This document shows, piece after piece, positions 45,056-61,739 of a stretch of DNA of 64,000 bases. The notes beneath the pieces were generated by a model. That model was given only the letters and a program-made list of their open reading frames with translations, was not told where the DNA came from and did not search any database. Location: assembly GCA_948146395.1 (NCBI GenBank), contig OX411554.1, forward strand, positions 43,041,869 to 43,105,868. The letters are read 5' to 3'. Positions within the stretch are counted from its first letter, which is position 1, and the number at the start of each line of letters is the position of its first letter. A program made the position numbers and the translations under genes. The DNA comes from Fragum whitleyi (Eukaryota > Mollusca > Bivalvia > Cardiida > Cardiidae).

Positions 45056-45259
45056 TTTTAAAGAAATCTTTTGTTAAGTAAAACCTTAGGCGTAATCCTC
45101 TTTAATTGTAATTCCATGAAAGCGGCGGAATGCATGTTTACGTGTCTTTTGTTAAAAACATCAAGGTGTGGGATTTGTAATGATACCATTATTCCTGTTT
45201 AAAAGCCTAATAAGTTTCCACTCATTTCATTATTACGTGGTTTGCCTCGGAGGTGAGCG

Positions 45260-45341
45260 TTCCTGCGTATTTTCTTGTGTAATTTTGAAGATACGTTCAG
45301 TTCCTGCGTATTTTCTTGTGTAATTTTGAAGATACGTTCAG
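45260..45341 (+). repeat. 41-bp exact tandem duplication
   Basis: TTCCTGCGTATTTTCTTGTG through GATACGTTCAG occurs twice back to back without a visible difference. Confidence 0.88.
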
Positions 45342-45619
45342 TATTTCAGATGTATGCTCTTAAGAATTTTCTCTGATGTTGGAAGGTTTAACTAATAAAA
45401 TCGCGTTCATATGCTATTGAATTTGTTTAAATATTTATACTTATACTAGTATACTTATTCCTTTGTATGATATACTTTTATTAGATATTTCTCAATTTTT
45501 CAAAATCGTTTTTTTTAACTGTTCTAATTTCTTTATATTAATATATTTACTCCATTTAGTGTTTCGGAAAGCTATTAATGTACGGCTAAAAGCATCGTGA
45601 AATAAACAATCATTCCGAT

Positions 45620-45965
45620 CAAATCTATTCAAAATCGCTCACTGAGCGCTCCATCACTCGCTCTAAACTCTCAAAAACGCTTTAAAGTTTTCAAAACGCT
45701 TCGAAATCGCTGATTATGATAAATATTTCAAACAAACAATTTATTGATTTGTGTTGATTTTTAAGGTCTTGATTTGTCCATGGCGACACACAACAGGAAC
45801 TAGATCTTATTAAAGGGAGGTAAAAATTATCGATAATTTCGTCCAATTGGACGAAATAATCAATATTGTTTTACTTCCCTTGAAAATCATTCAAAACTTG
45901 ATCATCACGCTCATTCAATTTAATTCCAAAAATAATTCTAAAATCACGCACCTTTTCAATTTCGC
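45620..45965 (+). repeat. Micro-gene-associated dispersed repeat, upstream of micro-gene B
   Basis: Same motif order as 33110-33480, with palindrome TTATCGATAATTTCGTCC / GGACGAAATAATCAATA between AAGGGAGGTAA and TTACTTCCCTT. It ends about 160 bp before the B start codon. Confidence 0.58.
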
Positions 45966-46125
45966 CATGTTTGAAGTACACCTATAAAGAAAAATGTAAG
46001 GATCCAGATGACGCTTGTTTCTTACATGTCGGGAGAAAAGGAAAGGGAAATGGTTTTCGGTGAAAAATCAACCACTTTTAATATGAATTAACTTATCCAG
46101 AGCTGACAATTTCATGATTATTCAG

Positions 46126-50716
<4,591 letters not shown>

Positions 50717-50836
50717 AAACCTCAAAACATGATTTAAGAGAATTTTGATTCATCATTGGCCAACAAAAATGTCGTATCTACCAGAAGTTTTGATGGCAAA
50801 GCGACTTTATTTTAAGACACCTAAACAAAATACCAA

Positions 50837-50966
50837 CCTGCGTTCATGATGACAAAATGGGGCAACTTGTTTGTGAATTATATCCCGCTTTGCACGCAAG
50901 TGCACGTGCAAAGCGGGGTATAATTTTCAGACATTTTGTACCTTTTTCGTCTCCCTAAACGCAGGG
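50837..50966. mobile_element. MITE family B, copy 3
   Basis: CCTGCGTTCATGATGACAAA against CTCCCTAAACGCAGGG. The inner stem TATCCCGCTTTGCACG / GTGCAAAGCGGGGTATA is nearly perfect. It begins 121 bp after the micro-gene B stop codon, probably in its 3' UTR. Confidence 0.68.
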
Positions 50967-51344
50967 ATTGTAACCAAAGTGTTGTAACATACTGGAACTT
51001 TAATTTGTTTTGAGACAATCAAAAGGTCAACGACATTTCGATCGCCATGAGACATATGTATTGAAACATCCGTATAAAATTCTTTAACTTAATCTATCAT
51101 TTCAAAGTTCAACCATTTATTATATTAAATTATGTGTTTCGAATGAAGATGGCTATATAACCTCTGATGTAAATGCATGAATTAAAGTTTCAATTCAAGA
51201 TAATGAATTTTGTTAATGATTTCGATTTGATTTTGGAGATTTTTCGCTAGACTTTTATTTGGTTATTTCACGGCTAAACCGATGGAATTGCCAAAACTTT
51301 AACCGTGTTTTTCATTACCTTGATGTTTTAACGTTCCCAAGGGT

Positions 51345-51800
51345 GAAAAGACGCGCTTTATTTACTTTTTATTTTGTGAACAACAAAGCTTTTATTTTTG
51401 AAAAAAAAAAAATCATTCCAGAAACAGAATAATTCTTTATTCTGTGTAAGATCATTTAATCTTTCATGTTATCGGGGAATCTAAATATATACATGTACAG
51501 TCAAACCTGTCTTAGCGGCCACCTGTATTCAGCAAGCAACCTGTCTTAACCAAGTGGCCACCGAGTTCCCAAATGACGTAGTTGCACTAAAATCTACCTA
51601 CATTGAACAAACACCTGTCTTAAGCAAGCACTTTTTGAATGTCCATTGGGTGCTTGCTTTAGACAGGTTTGACTGTATAGGGTCCTTAATTTCATGAATA
51701 ACAAAGCCATATCTTTGCGAGTTGTTGGAAAAGAGTTCATTGTTCACCCAATGAAAGATTAATCTATCTTACACCGAAACAAACAATGTCTTCTTTATAG
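51345..51800. mobile_element. Second copy of the 12055 long-hairpin MITE, split by another element
   Basis: Left part TTTTGTGAACAACAAAGC..; right part GTTCACCCAATGAAAGAT, then CTTACACCGAAACAAACAAT, as at 12110-12210. The middle is occupied by the element at 51490-51680. Confidence 0.55.
51490..51680. mobile_element. Small TIR element TACAGTCAAACCTGTCTTA, nested
   Basis: TACAGTCAAACCTGTCTTA (51496-51514) is mirrored by TTAGACAGGTTTGACTGTA (51660-51678). AAGCGGCCACCTG-like and AGCAAGCA motifs repeat inside. A relative lies at 62966-63310. Non-coding. Confidence 0.68.
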
Positions 51801-51998
51801 TGGGAGACTTTTGCCTGTTTCGACCCTGTTCTGTGGATTAAATCAGAGATGCTTCGAAATCGTTAGCGGTTCTTTTAGAAGTTTTCCTCGGATTTTTTTC
51901 CGTTTTTTGAGGAAGTTGCCAATTACATTTTTTAAAAATAAATAACTTTTTACACAATTAGTATCTATGATAAAGATTTCGGTTTTAAAATAAAAACA

Positions 51999-53090
51999 AG
52001 AGGCGAAAGAGGGCCTGTATCGCTCTACTAGCTTTAATATCTTTAGATTTTCATTAAATAAAGCTTTCTTTTAATAAATACAACACTTTGAAATTTCTTA
52101 AGACCTATTTTATAATAATAAACTGGGATTGGCCCACATTGCACCAAAACTCATTCCCAATGAACCAGTGAATCCCTTCACCCATCTTATTAAAACATTA
52201 GGTTCAGGAGGAGCTGTCTTTCAAAGATACCGGGCTATAAGTGTTTAGCCTAGTAAACGGATATATAAGCACACTTATCAGATAGTTAATCAATGTGTGC
52301 AATGTACTTAAAGGAGGTTCAAATTCACAATTGATGACTAAAATCTACGATCTTCATATTTAATACGCATATAACTTGTCACCTTATTTTGTGCTTAGAA
52401 AAAAAAATAATTTGAAAAATAAATTTGAATAAAAGGTGAATTAAGAATATAATTATATCTCTTTTATCTTAAATTTACACAAATGGCACATAAAGTAAAA
52501 TAAGATCACTATTTTTTTTTTTAAAAAAAAAAGACTTTTTAACTATTGATTGTAATATAAAAAAAAGGTATAAGGTCCCCCAAATATTAACATTGCATCG
52601 TCATACATGTACCTATATAATATAAACAGGCCGAGTTGACGGGTCGAGTTATTCACAGGCCGAGATGACTGTGAACCCAAAATAAGCCCCGCCCTGGCAC
52701 GCCCATATTTATGGGTTAATCAAAATTTCACGAACAACTTTTGAAAAGGGTCATCCCAGGAACATTCTGGTTTAATTCGTTGAAATCAGCCCAGTGGTTC
52801 AGGAGGAGTTGTCGTTCAAAGATTTCAAGCTCAAAATAAGCCCCGCCCTGCCACGCCCATATTTATGGGCCAATCAATTTCTTGTACAATTTAAGTAAAG
52901 GGTCACCCAAAGAACATCCATGCCAAATTTCATTGAAATTGGCCCGATGATTTAGGATGTGAAGATTTTTAAAGATTTCGGGTTCGAAATAAGCCATGCC
53001 CTGCCACGCTCATATCTATAGGCTAATCAAAATGTCACAAACAATTTTTGAAAAGGGTCGCCCAAGAAACATTCTGGAAAAGTTTCATTT
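51999..53090 (+). repeat. Tandem-unit interspersed repeat (GCCCCGCCCTGCCACGCCCAT)
   Basis: Starts ACAAGAGGCGAAAGAGGGCC. Units of about 155 bp (AAAAGGGTCATCCCAGGAAC at about 52742, then about 52893 and 53048) contain AAATAAGCCCCGCCCTGCC, ATTTATGGGCCAATCAA and TTCAGGAGGAG. Same unit type at 54890-55110 and 61280-61440. Confidence 0.6.
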
Positions 53091-53459
53091 AAGGTAACTG
53101 CGGATAGATAACTTTGTCGAATTTTCGACTTTCTTAAAATCTCAGAATAATTGCTGGATGCTGAGATTTATATTTGAAATGCAGGCATTAGCTAACACGC
53201 AATAAAAAGGGTCCGAAGCTCGTTCATTTAACGTCGTGACGTCATTAAGGGGGCAACCCCTTTTCGACCCGCCAAAATCAGTATTTACAAATATTTTCTG
53301 AATTAATCAGCCGATTTTTACGAAAAAAGTTTCATTTAGAAAGTCCATAAACGCCCGAGCTAGTCGTTTAATTTCTGTGCACATTCAAATAGAAACAACA
53401 GGCCCGAAACGCTTTCTTTCTTCGCGAATTTTAAGATTTGACGTTCCTTTTTTATTTCA

Positions 53460-53980
53460 TTTTTCTCAAAATTTTGTCCGGTGACCTATGCTGATTTTTG
53501 TTATTTCAATGCGAAAAGGATATGCTTTGCTTTAATCGGACAAAATGGTATGTCTTCGGGTAAGTTTTTATAATTAAATTCGATTTTGTGAAGTTGTTGC
53601 AACTTTTTTCGTCGAATTCGACGTCGCACCAAAACCATCGGTACTATGCTTCTTTTTAGCCTATCTCCGTTCGATAAAGTATTCTTAAATATTTGAAATA
53701 AAGGTTTATTTTAAAATATTAGCTTCAGAAGTATTAAATCTGAATGTGATTTTAAGAAATACAAAATTCACTTATATTTTTCATCCGTTTAAAAAGACAG
53801 CTTTGGGGAACATTTGACTCAACGTTGAAATATCCTTTGATTTGCGATATCTTCGCGGAATCAAATTTTACGAAAAATCTAACCCGAAGACACATGGTTT
53901 TTATTTCAAAAATCTTCAGTGGAACGGTTTGGCAGCATCATATCTAAATTTCAGCATAGGTCACCGGACAAATTTTCGAG
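53460..53980. mobile_element. Foldback-like element with ~120-bp imperfect arms
   Basis: AAAATTTTGTCCGGTGACCT (about 53466) is inverted as AGGTCACCGGACAAATTTT (about 53960), and CTTCGGGTAAG (about 53553) faces CTAACCCGAAGAC (about 53880). The arms are separated by about 280 bp holding TCGAATTCGACGTCG. The adjoining sequence from 53095 may belong to it. Confidence 0.5.
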
Positions 53981-53982
53981 TA

Positions 53983-54515
53983 CAAGAGGACCATGATGGT
54001 CCTAGATCGCTCACCTGCGTCTCTTTGACCCCTGGGACATCACATTAATAACAAAGGCAGATGTCAAGGAGATAATTTCTACATAGGATCAATACCATGG
54101 ATGGAATGTTAGCAGCCAAGAGCAAGACAGATATTCCTCTCGCTCTTTGATTCTATGTAAAACGGGATGCGCCCGGGTGGAGCACAAATAGGATCACAGG
54201 GCCTTGATATGAAAAAATTGGTAGAGGTCTACTAGATGATGCTACATACCAAATATGAAAGCTGTCTGCCTTCTGGTTTCAGAGAAGAAGATTTTTGAAG
54301 ATTTACATATTTTCACCCTTTTTGTTAAGGGTAAAGGGAAAGTTAAGGGTGGATTTCATTTATTTGAACAACTTTGGTAAAACTTGACCCAAGGAACATC
54401 CCTGCCAAGTTTCATCAAGATTGACCGGCTGGTTTAGGAGGAGAAGATGTTTAAAGAAATTGTGGACGAAGGACATTGTACAATCACAATAGCTCACTTG
54501 AGCTGAGCTAAAAAA
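53983..54515 (+). mobile_element. Interspersed element AGAGGACCATGATGGTCC, copy 1
   Basis: Starts with the palindrome AGGACCATGATGGTCCT and continues CGCTCACCTG. The body has TTTTTGTTAAGGGTAAAGGG, AAGGAACATCCCTGCCAAGT and a CACAATAGCTCACTTGAGC end with GAGCTAAAA. Same family as 59953-60715 and 61030-61290. Confidence 0.6.
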
Positions 54516-54889
54516 GGCAATATTTTCAGTAACTGTACTCGAAAACAGCAACGCAGAAGGTATTAACATTTTTAAATACATTACACTTAATTGTATTTAA
54601 TTACACTTATATTTTCATATCCATCTAAACATAATATCAGGCGGGTTTATACGAAGCAAATGACGTTTTCGGGATCAAAATTGGTTTATTATTCCCGAAA
54701 AAGGACAATAACTGTATTTGGTCCCTAAAAAAGGGGTTGGCCCATTGATGACGTAAACTCTACGTAATGAGATCCCTTTTATGACCAAAATATGAAAGCC
54801 GGTACTTCAAAGTTTAGTTTTATCGCATATTGCATGATTTGCAGACAATTTAAGATTTTCACCTAAAATGGCCCTCTATTTGTCCGCAT

Positions 54890-55137
54890 TTACCTTTAAT
54901 CAAACCATTGGTCCAGGAGGAGATCCGTTCAAAGATTTAGGGCTCAAGATAAGCCCCATGCTGCCACGTCCATATTTATGAGTCGATCAAAATTTCATGA
55001 ACAATTTTTGAAAACGGTCTCCCCAGGAACATTCTGGTAAAGTTTTGTTGATATCAGCCCAGTGGTTCATCCATGCGAAGTTTTATTGAAATTGGCCCAA
55101 TGATTTGGGAGGAGAAGATTTTCAAAGATTTCAAAGT

Positions 55138-55172
<35 letters not shown>

Positions 55173-55610
55173 AGAACAGCATTTTTTTACCTTTTGACCT
55201 TGACAGATGACCTTGACCTTGTCACATGACCTTGTCACATGACCTTGACTTTGGTGTACAGCTTTGTATGTCAAATACTTTTGGAGAAAAGGCAAAGGTT
55301 AAGTTTTCGGGTTAAGTTTTCAGACAGACGGACGGACAGACAGACAGATGGACGGACAGACAGACAGACCGACATGAGTAAAACAATATGCCCCCAATCT
55401 CTTGATACAGGCGCATAAAAATGCCACGCCCTGCCATGCCCATATTTGGGGGTCAACAATTTTAGAAGAGGGTTTTTCAAGGAACATTTCTATCAAGTTT
55501 CATGAAAATCCCTTAATTGGTTTGGGAGAAAAAGATGTTTAAAGAAAAAAGTTGACGCACAATGGACACACCCATGACAATAGCTTGCTGGCCTTTGTCC
55601 AGTGTAGCTA
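54890..55610 (+). repeat. Tandem-unit repeat fragments with a nested GACCTTGAC element
   Basis: Units as in 51999-53090 flank a segment 55138-55430 that starts AACAAGATGTGTTTGTGAAA, has ATGACCTTGACCTTG repeats and (GACAGACG)n, and ends AGTAAAACAATATGCCCCC. The right end TAGCTTGCTGG / CCAGTGTAGCTA keeps a terminal hairpin. No gene. Confidence 0.55.
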
Positions 55611-55619
55611 AAAATAGTT

Positions 55620-57200
55620 TTCTATTTTTGTGAATTATTTTGGTAAATCAATGTGAAACAATATCACAATATTTGAAAATTGTATTCATAAAGGTTTAAA
55701 ATGATTTTTTTCTTTCATGTATATGTTAAATGTGGCTCTACAACATAGGGCAAATTTTGATTTCAATGTAATAATTTCAACTATTTTGGAAGACTATGTA
55801 GATCAATACTAAATCAGAAAATGAAGAAATCAAGCCTAACAATTTGAAAGTGCATTTATATCTTTAAGTAATTCTTCTTGTTATCTATTTTCAAGGAAGA
55901 CCACCAACAACACAGGCTAAATTTTAATTTGATGGCAATATACAATGTTCTGTTGCACACCATATGGACATTCTCTTTGGCAAAAATTTGAGAGATGAAT
56001 GTTTTGGTTTTTAGAATCAGAAAAATGTGTGTTTGTCTTTCTTAATTCTATTGTAACATCAAGAAACTCACCAAACAGGGTGGGTTATCTTCGAGTTGGC
56101 AAAAAGATTTTTAAGATTGTGTGTCATGTCATACATCAGAGCTTAAAGCTAAATGATTTGGGTGTAGGAGATTTTTTGAAAATTTTACCCTTTATTGCTG
56201 TATAAAATCCTGGATACCACAACACAGGGCTAGAGAAAGGGTGAAACTTATTCAACTACAAACACTCTTGATATAATTGGTATAATTTAATCATTTCCTT
56301 TATATAAATCTAGTATAACAATAAAGAAGCACCATGAAATTGTGTATAATAAGAGTAAAAAATAGAAGACAAGAAAAATATATATCAGTTATCCCATCGT
56401 TGTTTGGCAAGATTTGGCGATTTGATTAAATCTTCATTCTAAATATAATAATACTGAATAGACAACTGTTTCAACATTTAAAATTTTGCAGTATTTATCT
56501 TGTGTAATATTAATAGAGTTCAATACTATCAGCACAAAATGGTGGAATTCCAAAATTGGGCTAGAAGAGACTTATTGGCTCCCCTATGACGATATCTATG
56601 CCACAAGATAGGAAATCTCTCTTTCGTGGTGTACTTCAATGATATCCCGATAAGATAAAACTGTCTGAAAATTTTACCCCAAATGTAGACAATTTCTTGG
56701 TAAACCAATTGGGATATCCTTAAAGCTTAATTGCTGTATCACTATTTAGATTATCCAGGGATTTAACATGACTTGTGTTTGACCCTTAAACCAGGGTTTC
56801 CACTCCCCAAAATCCCATTTTGACCCTCAAAAATTTCCTGGAGTGGATCATTTTGACCCACTGAATTTCCAGTGGTGCAACCTAAGCAGTATAAAAGATA
56901 ATGATTTTATAGATCAATGGTTTTATTACAATTATTACAAGAGATCTATATCAATGATACAACATATAAAATAATGTGCGTCTACACTTTATTGTTTATA
57001 TTGTGTCAGTTATCCAGAATACCTTATAAATCAATGTTTTCATGTTTTGCTCTTTTTTGATCCCTTCAAAACCAGTTTTGATACCCCAGGCCTAATATTT
57101 TATGGTCAAGGGGTCAATGACTCCCTTATTAAAAAAGCTAGCACAAGCCATGATTTACGGAATGCAGGTTTTACAAGTTTGAGACTCACTCACAAATAAG
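55620..57200. other. No gene seen
   Basis: AT-rich, no recognisable exon or repeat family. The frame 55999-56205 lacks a domain. Confidence 0.4.
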
Positions 57201-57208
57201 TAGCAACA

Positions 57209-57470
57209 ACCCACAAACTATCTGATGGGAGTCCCATTGACCCTCTGGGAAACATCTTCAGAAAAGAATCAAAGACTGTTTAAAACAGTCTTAAAGACTT
57301 TCCCCAAGATGAGCCCCAGATGTTCATTATTTCCAACAAACCAACAAACTATCTGATGTGAGTCCCATTGACCCTCTGGGGATTATCTTCAGAAAAGAAT
57401 CAAATACTGTTACAGTAGTCTCTAATTCTTTCCTCAAGATGAGCCCCAAATGTTCATTATGTCCAACACC
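57209..57470 (+). repeat. 131-bp diverged tandem duplication
   Basis: CAAACTATCTGATG, GAGTCCCATTGACCCTCTGG, CTTCAGAAAAGAATCAAA, AAGATGAGCCCCA and TGTTCATTAT occur in both halves (57209-57339, 57340-57470). The middle, TAAAACAGTCTTA against TACAGTAGTCTCTA, has diverged. Confidence 0.75.
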
Positions 57471-57879
57471 TCCTTTATCTTGAACTTGTAAACTGTTCTA
57501 AATTCACATAAACACAAGATTGTTGCTTATACAAAAACAGTCTATATCTACTGCAGGATCTTGGAAATCTAAAGACGGTGTTTTGTTGAGGTCAGACTAT
57601 CTTCAATATTCAAGGGTGATTCCCACTATGTGTTCTATTCACATATATGAGATTGGAACACATAGTCGGCATCAGATATGGCTAGCAAAGATGAGGTCAG
57701 ACTAAAAGCATGTTTTCATGTAAGGTTGAAAATATCATGATTATTCTTAACTGTTTTCCCTTTCTATTAAGCAATTTAATATTTGATTGACACACAGAAA
57801 AAAATTGTTAATACGGCTTATCCTGTAGGATTCTTACACATTTTGTAATAAGACCATGTTTGATTTAACACATTTCCAT

Positions 57880-57949
57880 GACCCTGAGCAAAACAGTTAG
57901 AACTGCCTATGAACTTTTAGGGGCTTACAATTGTTTCACACTCAGCCAT
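57880..57949. repeat. Short hairpin repeat (AACTGCCTAT type)
   Basis: GAGCAAAACAGTTAGAACTG on the left and GCTTACAATTGTTTCACACTC on the right retain family order with reduced pairing. Confidence 0.45.
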
Positions 57950-58054
57950 CAATTACATTTATACAATTCACTTTTTTATTGCATACCATAATTACAAGAC
58001 AATACAATTACTGTCATAGCTCTTATAAACCCTGGGGTTCTATAAGAATTATCC

Positions 58055-58430
58055 TATTCCCATTAAAAAGGGATGGGCTTTTTTAAGAGGCTACACAACT
58101 ATGGATAGCTCAGTTCATTACATTTGTAACTACATATGAAGACAAGGCAGTTACGAGTGCCACACTCTGTGCCATTGATATTTGTTAAGATGAAGAAAAA
58201 AATGGCCACAAAATAAACATAATCTGTGCAAAATATTAACATTTGATAGGGGACGGGTGCATAAAACCCCTGTTGAATTTTTAGTGACCTTGGTTTTGTG
58301 GATATGGGCCTTTTTAAGAGGCTTCAAGATTTTGTAAAATCACATAAAAATGGTTAATATCTACCTTAAAAAGGGTGATGGGGTTTAATAAGGGCTTGGG
58401 GCTCTGTTTGAATTTTGCAGTGTTCGTATC
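58055..58430 (+). repeat. ~400-bp dispersed repeat, copy 2 (partner 16185-16545)
   Basis: GGGATGGGCTTTTTTAAGAG, ATAAACATAATCTGTG and GGCTTCAAGATTTTGTAAAA in the same order as at 16 kb. It includes a decayed hairpin at 58107-58180. Confidence 0.55.
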
Positions 58431-58774
58431 AAACTTTGGTCAATAAAGAATTATTGCATAAATATTTAAATAAATAATATATCCGAGCCAGCCGGATATT
58501 GTGCATGAAAAGGTTGTGATGATTAATTAAGGCTTTGAATGATTGAATAGAACACCATGAAATCTAAAGAAGTTCAAAAATGTAAGGAGAAAAGGACTGG
58601 CCATTCAAAATAAATTGAAAGAAAAAAAGATCAAAAATGCTTAAAAGAATTATCCCCTTGATAGTCTATATAGCTCTTGTGATGATGAACACACCAGCCA
58701 AGTTTTGTTAAAATATCATCAACATCAACAGAATGCCTACTCTAACCCTTACAATCGCACTAATGAAAACAACA

Positions 58775-59539
58775 CCAGGGGCTTGTTTTATCAAACTTAT
58801 TACAACACAATTAATTGTATGTCAAAATCAACTAGAACTGTCGCAGAGCTGACTCATACCCCCCACTAGGGCATTGTCCTACCGGGGCTATGTCCCAGTG
58901 TAAGTGCTTTCAGTACATGATCTTTTTGCAACATGATAACAACAAGATGATGTTACTTACCAAATTTGGTAACTCCCCTCATGTTAACCGAGTTTTGCAA
59001 TTTTAAATTTTGACTACTCCCCCCACCCCCCTCCTTAAAAAGTTCAAAGTGGCATAACTCTGAAACTAATAACTGGATCAGGATGAAAATTGCAGGTGCA
59101 CAATTTCATATGATGGGAAACATCCTGATAAAATTTCGGCAAAATTGGTCCAAAACCGTGGGAGGAGAAGAGGACACAAAATTTGGACTACTTCCCCCCC
59201 TCCTTAAAAAGTTCAAAGTAGCATAACTCAGCAAAATTGGTCCAAAACTGTGGGAGGAGAAGAGGACACAAAATTATGTCTACAGACGGACGGACAGACA
59301 ACCTGATTCCAGTATACCCCCCCATAACTTTGTTGTAGGGGGTATAAAAATTGTTCTTGGTTTCTTCTTTTATAGTTAGTTTCTGCCTTGCAATACCTCA
59401 TAGGCATTGTCTTTAGAAGACAATTCAAATGAGATGATGCATGGCAGAATTCCAAATTTAGTTACTACTGAAGAAGCAACTTTAATTTTTGACCTGCGCA
59501 AAAAATGATTGTTAGATGTTTAGTAAAACAGGCCCCTGG
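58775..59539. mobile_element. TIR element (CCAGGGGCTTGTTTTA ends), copy 2, split by a nested element
   Basis: Left end CCAGGGGCTTGTTTTATC at 58775; right end TTAGTAAAACAGGCCCCTGG at about 59520-59539, better preserved than the copy at 8633. The interior is interrupted from about 58855 to 59345 by an element with CATACCCCCCAC at one end and GTAGGGGGTATA at the other, containing a duplicated AAAGTTCAAAGTGGCATAAC module and GACGGACGGACAGAC. Confidence 0.6.
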
Positions 59540-59541
59540 AA

Positions 59542-59701
59542 TTCTCCTATGCATCATCACATTAGAATCGTCTTTAGAAGACAATTTCAAAGAGATGTTG
59601 CAAGGCAGAATCTAGAAATGAATAAATACACCAAGCACTATTTGTGATTTTGACTTATGGGAATTTTTTTTTGTAAGATGTTTAGTAAAACAGGCCCCTG
59701 G
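59542..59701. mobile_element. TIR element right half, copy 3
   Basis: CATTAGAATCGTCTTTAGAAG, GGCAGAATCTAGAAATG and GTAAGATGTTTAGTAAAACA then GGCCCCTGG, directly downstream of copy 2 and in the same orientation. The left half is missing. Confidence 0.55.
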
Positions 59702-59952
59702 TGTCGACATTACCTTGAATTTTTTCTCAAAACAGTTTAAAAAAAGATAAACAACAACAACATAAAAAACACTGATTATTACTAGCAATTTTCTTTTTCC
59801 ACAATATTTGCAATCACTTTTTATTTACTGCATCAAAATGAAAAAATTGTGTGTAAGGTTAAATTTGTTTATATATTATTGGGTTGAAAAGATGAATTTA
59901 CTTGATATGCAAGGAATTTTTTTTCATTTCATTTTCCATAACATCACTATAA

Positions 59953-60715
59953 CTAGAGGACCATAATGGTCCTATATCTCTCACCTGAGTAGGTTTGCTC
60001 CAATTTTTAAGTCTTTTTTTCAATATCTCTATGACATTTCCAGGGGTCAGTGCAACACTATTGCAAATGCCTATTTATTTATAGGCACTTACAACAGTGT
60101 TGCACTGACCCCTTGATTTAGTCATATACAGGATCAAACAACACAAAGATATAACCTCCAATATATGAATAAAAGGAACTGTTAGTTGTTTTACAAGATC
60201 AACCAGAAACAATTTCACAAATTTTGAAATTTTCATGTCTGATGATTAAGAACTTATTCCACCTCTATCTTTAATGTGGCCCTACAGTATAGGGGTTATT
60301 TTGTTTTTAAGGTTATATTTTCAGTTCTTTTGCCAGAAAACATGAAAAGTATCAGGCCTAAATATTTTGAAAGAAAAGATTCCCCAAGGAACATCTCTAC
60401 CAAGTTTCAGCTTGATTGGTCAAGTGCTTTAGGAGATGATTTTTTTCTAAGATTTTCATCAATTTTCAGCCTTTCTGTTAGCATGGAAACAAGATGTTTT
60501 GATGGAATTAATTTCTTTTAACAACTTTGGTAGAGCTTCACCCAAGGAACATCCCTACTAATTTTCAATAGATTGGCCCATTAATTTAAGAGGAGATGTT
60601 AAAAGAAATTGTTAGAAGACAGATAGATGGACAGAAGTAAGGACAATGGATGAACGACAGTTGGACAGAGTGATCACAATAGCTTGACTTGGGCACTTAG
60701 TGCTCATGTTGGCTA
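59953..60715 (+). mobile_element. Interspersed element AGAGGACCATAATGGTCC, copy 2
   Basis: Palindromic start AGGACCATAATGGTCCT then CTCACCTGAGTAGG. The body contains the hairpin repeat at 60043-60112 and CCAAGGAACATC units. It ends with TGATCACAATAGCTTGAC and the hairpin GGGCACTTAGTGCTC. Confidence 0.6.
60043..60112. repeat. Best-preserved member of the GGGGTCAGTGCAACACT hairpin family
   Basis: The two ~33-bp arms (GGGGTCAGTGCAACACTATT and its inverted counterpart ending CACTGACCCC) pair almost perfectly around TTTATTTATA. About ten members occur in the window. Confidence 0.72.
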
Positions 60716-61029
60716 ACTAGGAGATTGTCAAAAGAAAACTGCTGTCAAGCACACAAAATTTTCATCAGAGATCTGGATATGCCTGATTTAAACATTTGAC
60801 CTTGAGCTGAGACCTTGATGTTTTCTGAATACATTTTGCATTTCTTACAAAAAGCCCATTTACTTATTTGTGATAACCAATGAGCCAATTTATTTTGATA
60901 TCTATCCATAAATATAGGGTTACATAATGTGTTATTGTCCAGGCAAAATCATAGACAGAGGGATGGAGGGACTAAAAATAAATGGAACTTGCACACATAG
61001 TCTGCAGTGAGCGGGACATAATTGTCACA

Positions 61030-61290
61030 TTGACATCTCGGACACCTATTTTCATCCTTTTTGTTAAGGGTTAAGGGAGGGTTAAGGGTGGATTTCATTT
61101 ATTTGAACAACTTTAGTAGAGCTTGACCCAAGGAACATCCCTGCCAAGTTTCATCAAGATTGGCCCACTGGTTAATGACGTAGATGTTTTAAGAAATTGT
61201 GGACGACGCACGACTGGCGCTTGACACCGGACATTGTACAATCACAATAGCTCACCTTGAGCACTTTGTGCTCAGGTAAGCTTAAAATGC
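61030..61290 (+). mobile_element. Interspersed element 3' part with GAGCAC hairpin end
   Basis: TTTTTGTTAAGGGTTAAGGG, GATTTCATTTATTTGAACAA and AAGGAACATCCCTGCCAAGT as at 54310-54420. It ends CACAATAGCTCACC, TTGAGCACTTTGTGCTCAGG, TAAGCT, a near-perfect palindrome. Confidence 0.6.
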
Positions 61291-61510
61291 CACACCCTGC
61301 CATGGCCACATTTACGGGCCAATTAGAATTTCACAAACAATTTTTAAAGAGGGTCACCCAAGGAACATTCTGGCAAAGTTTCATTCAAATCAGCCTAGTT
61401 GTTCAGGAGAAGAAGAAGTTTTTCTAAATTGTTGACAACAGACAACGCACAATGGAATCAGGGTGATCCTAATAGCTCCCCTTGAGCACGTTTTGCTCTG
61501 GTGAGCAAAA
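61291..61510 (+). repeat. Single unit of the CACGCCC-type repeat with its own hairpin end
   Basis: AATGCCACACCCTGCCATGG, then GTCACCCAAGGAACATTCTG. It ends AATAGCTCCCCTTGAGCACG, TTTTGCTCTGGTGAGC. Confidence 0.5.
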
Positions 61511-61735
61511 AAATATGATCAGTTAAAGTAGAGTAATGGTTCTTGTGCAATGCACCACTCCTAAATAAGATCTTATCTACCTGTTAAGTTTCATGATTCT
61601 AGCTTGCATACTTTTTGAAATGAGCTCAGGACAAAACTGGTCTATAGACAGCCCAACCAAACAACTGCCGACCTGCTGACAAGTGCAAAGCAATATACCC
61701 CCTCTTTTTATACTAGGGGTATAACTAGTAATGAT
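61500..61735 (-). repeat. Antisense fragment of the 5039/27845 repeat
   Basis: GTGCAATGCACCACTCC, AAGATCTTATCTACC, GTTAAGTTTCATGATTCTAG and GAGCTCAGGACAAA follow the order of the 27845-28855 units. Confidence 0.5.
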
Positions 61736-61739
61736 TTGT

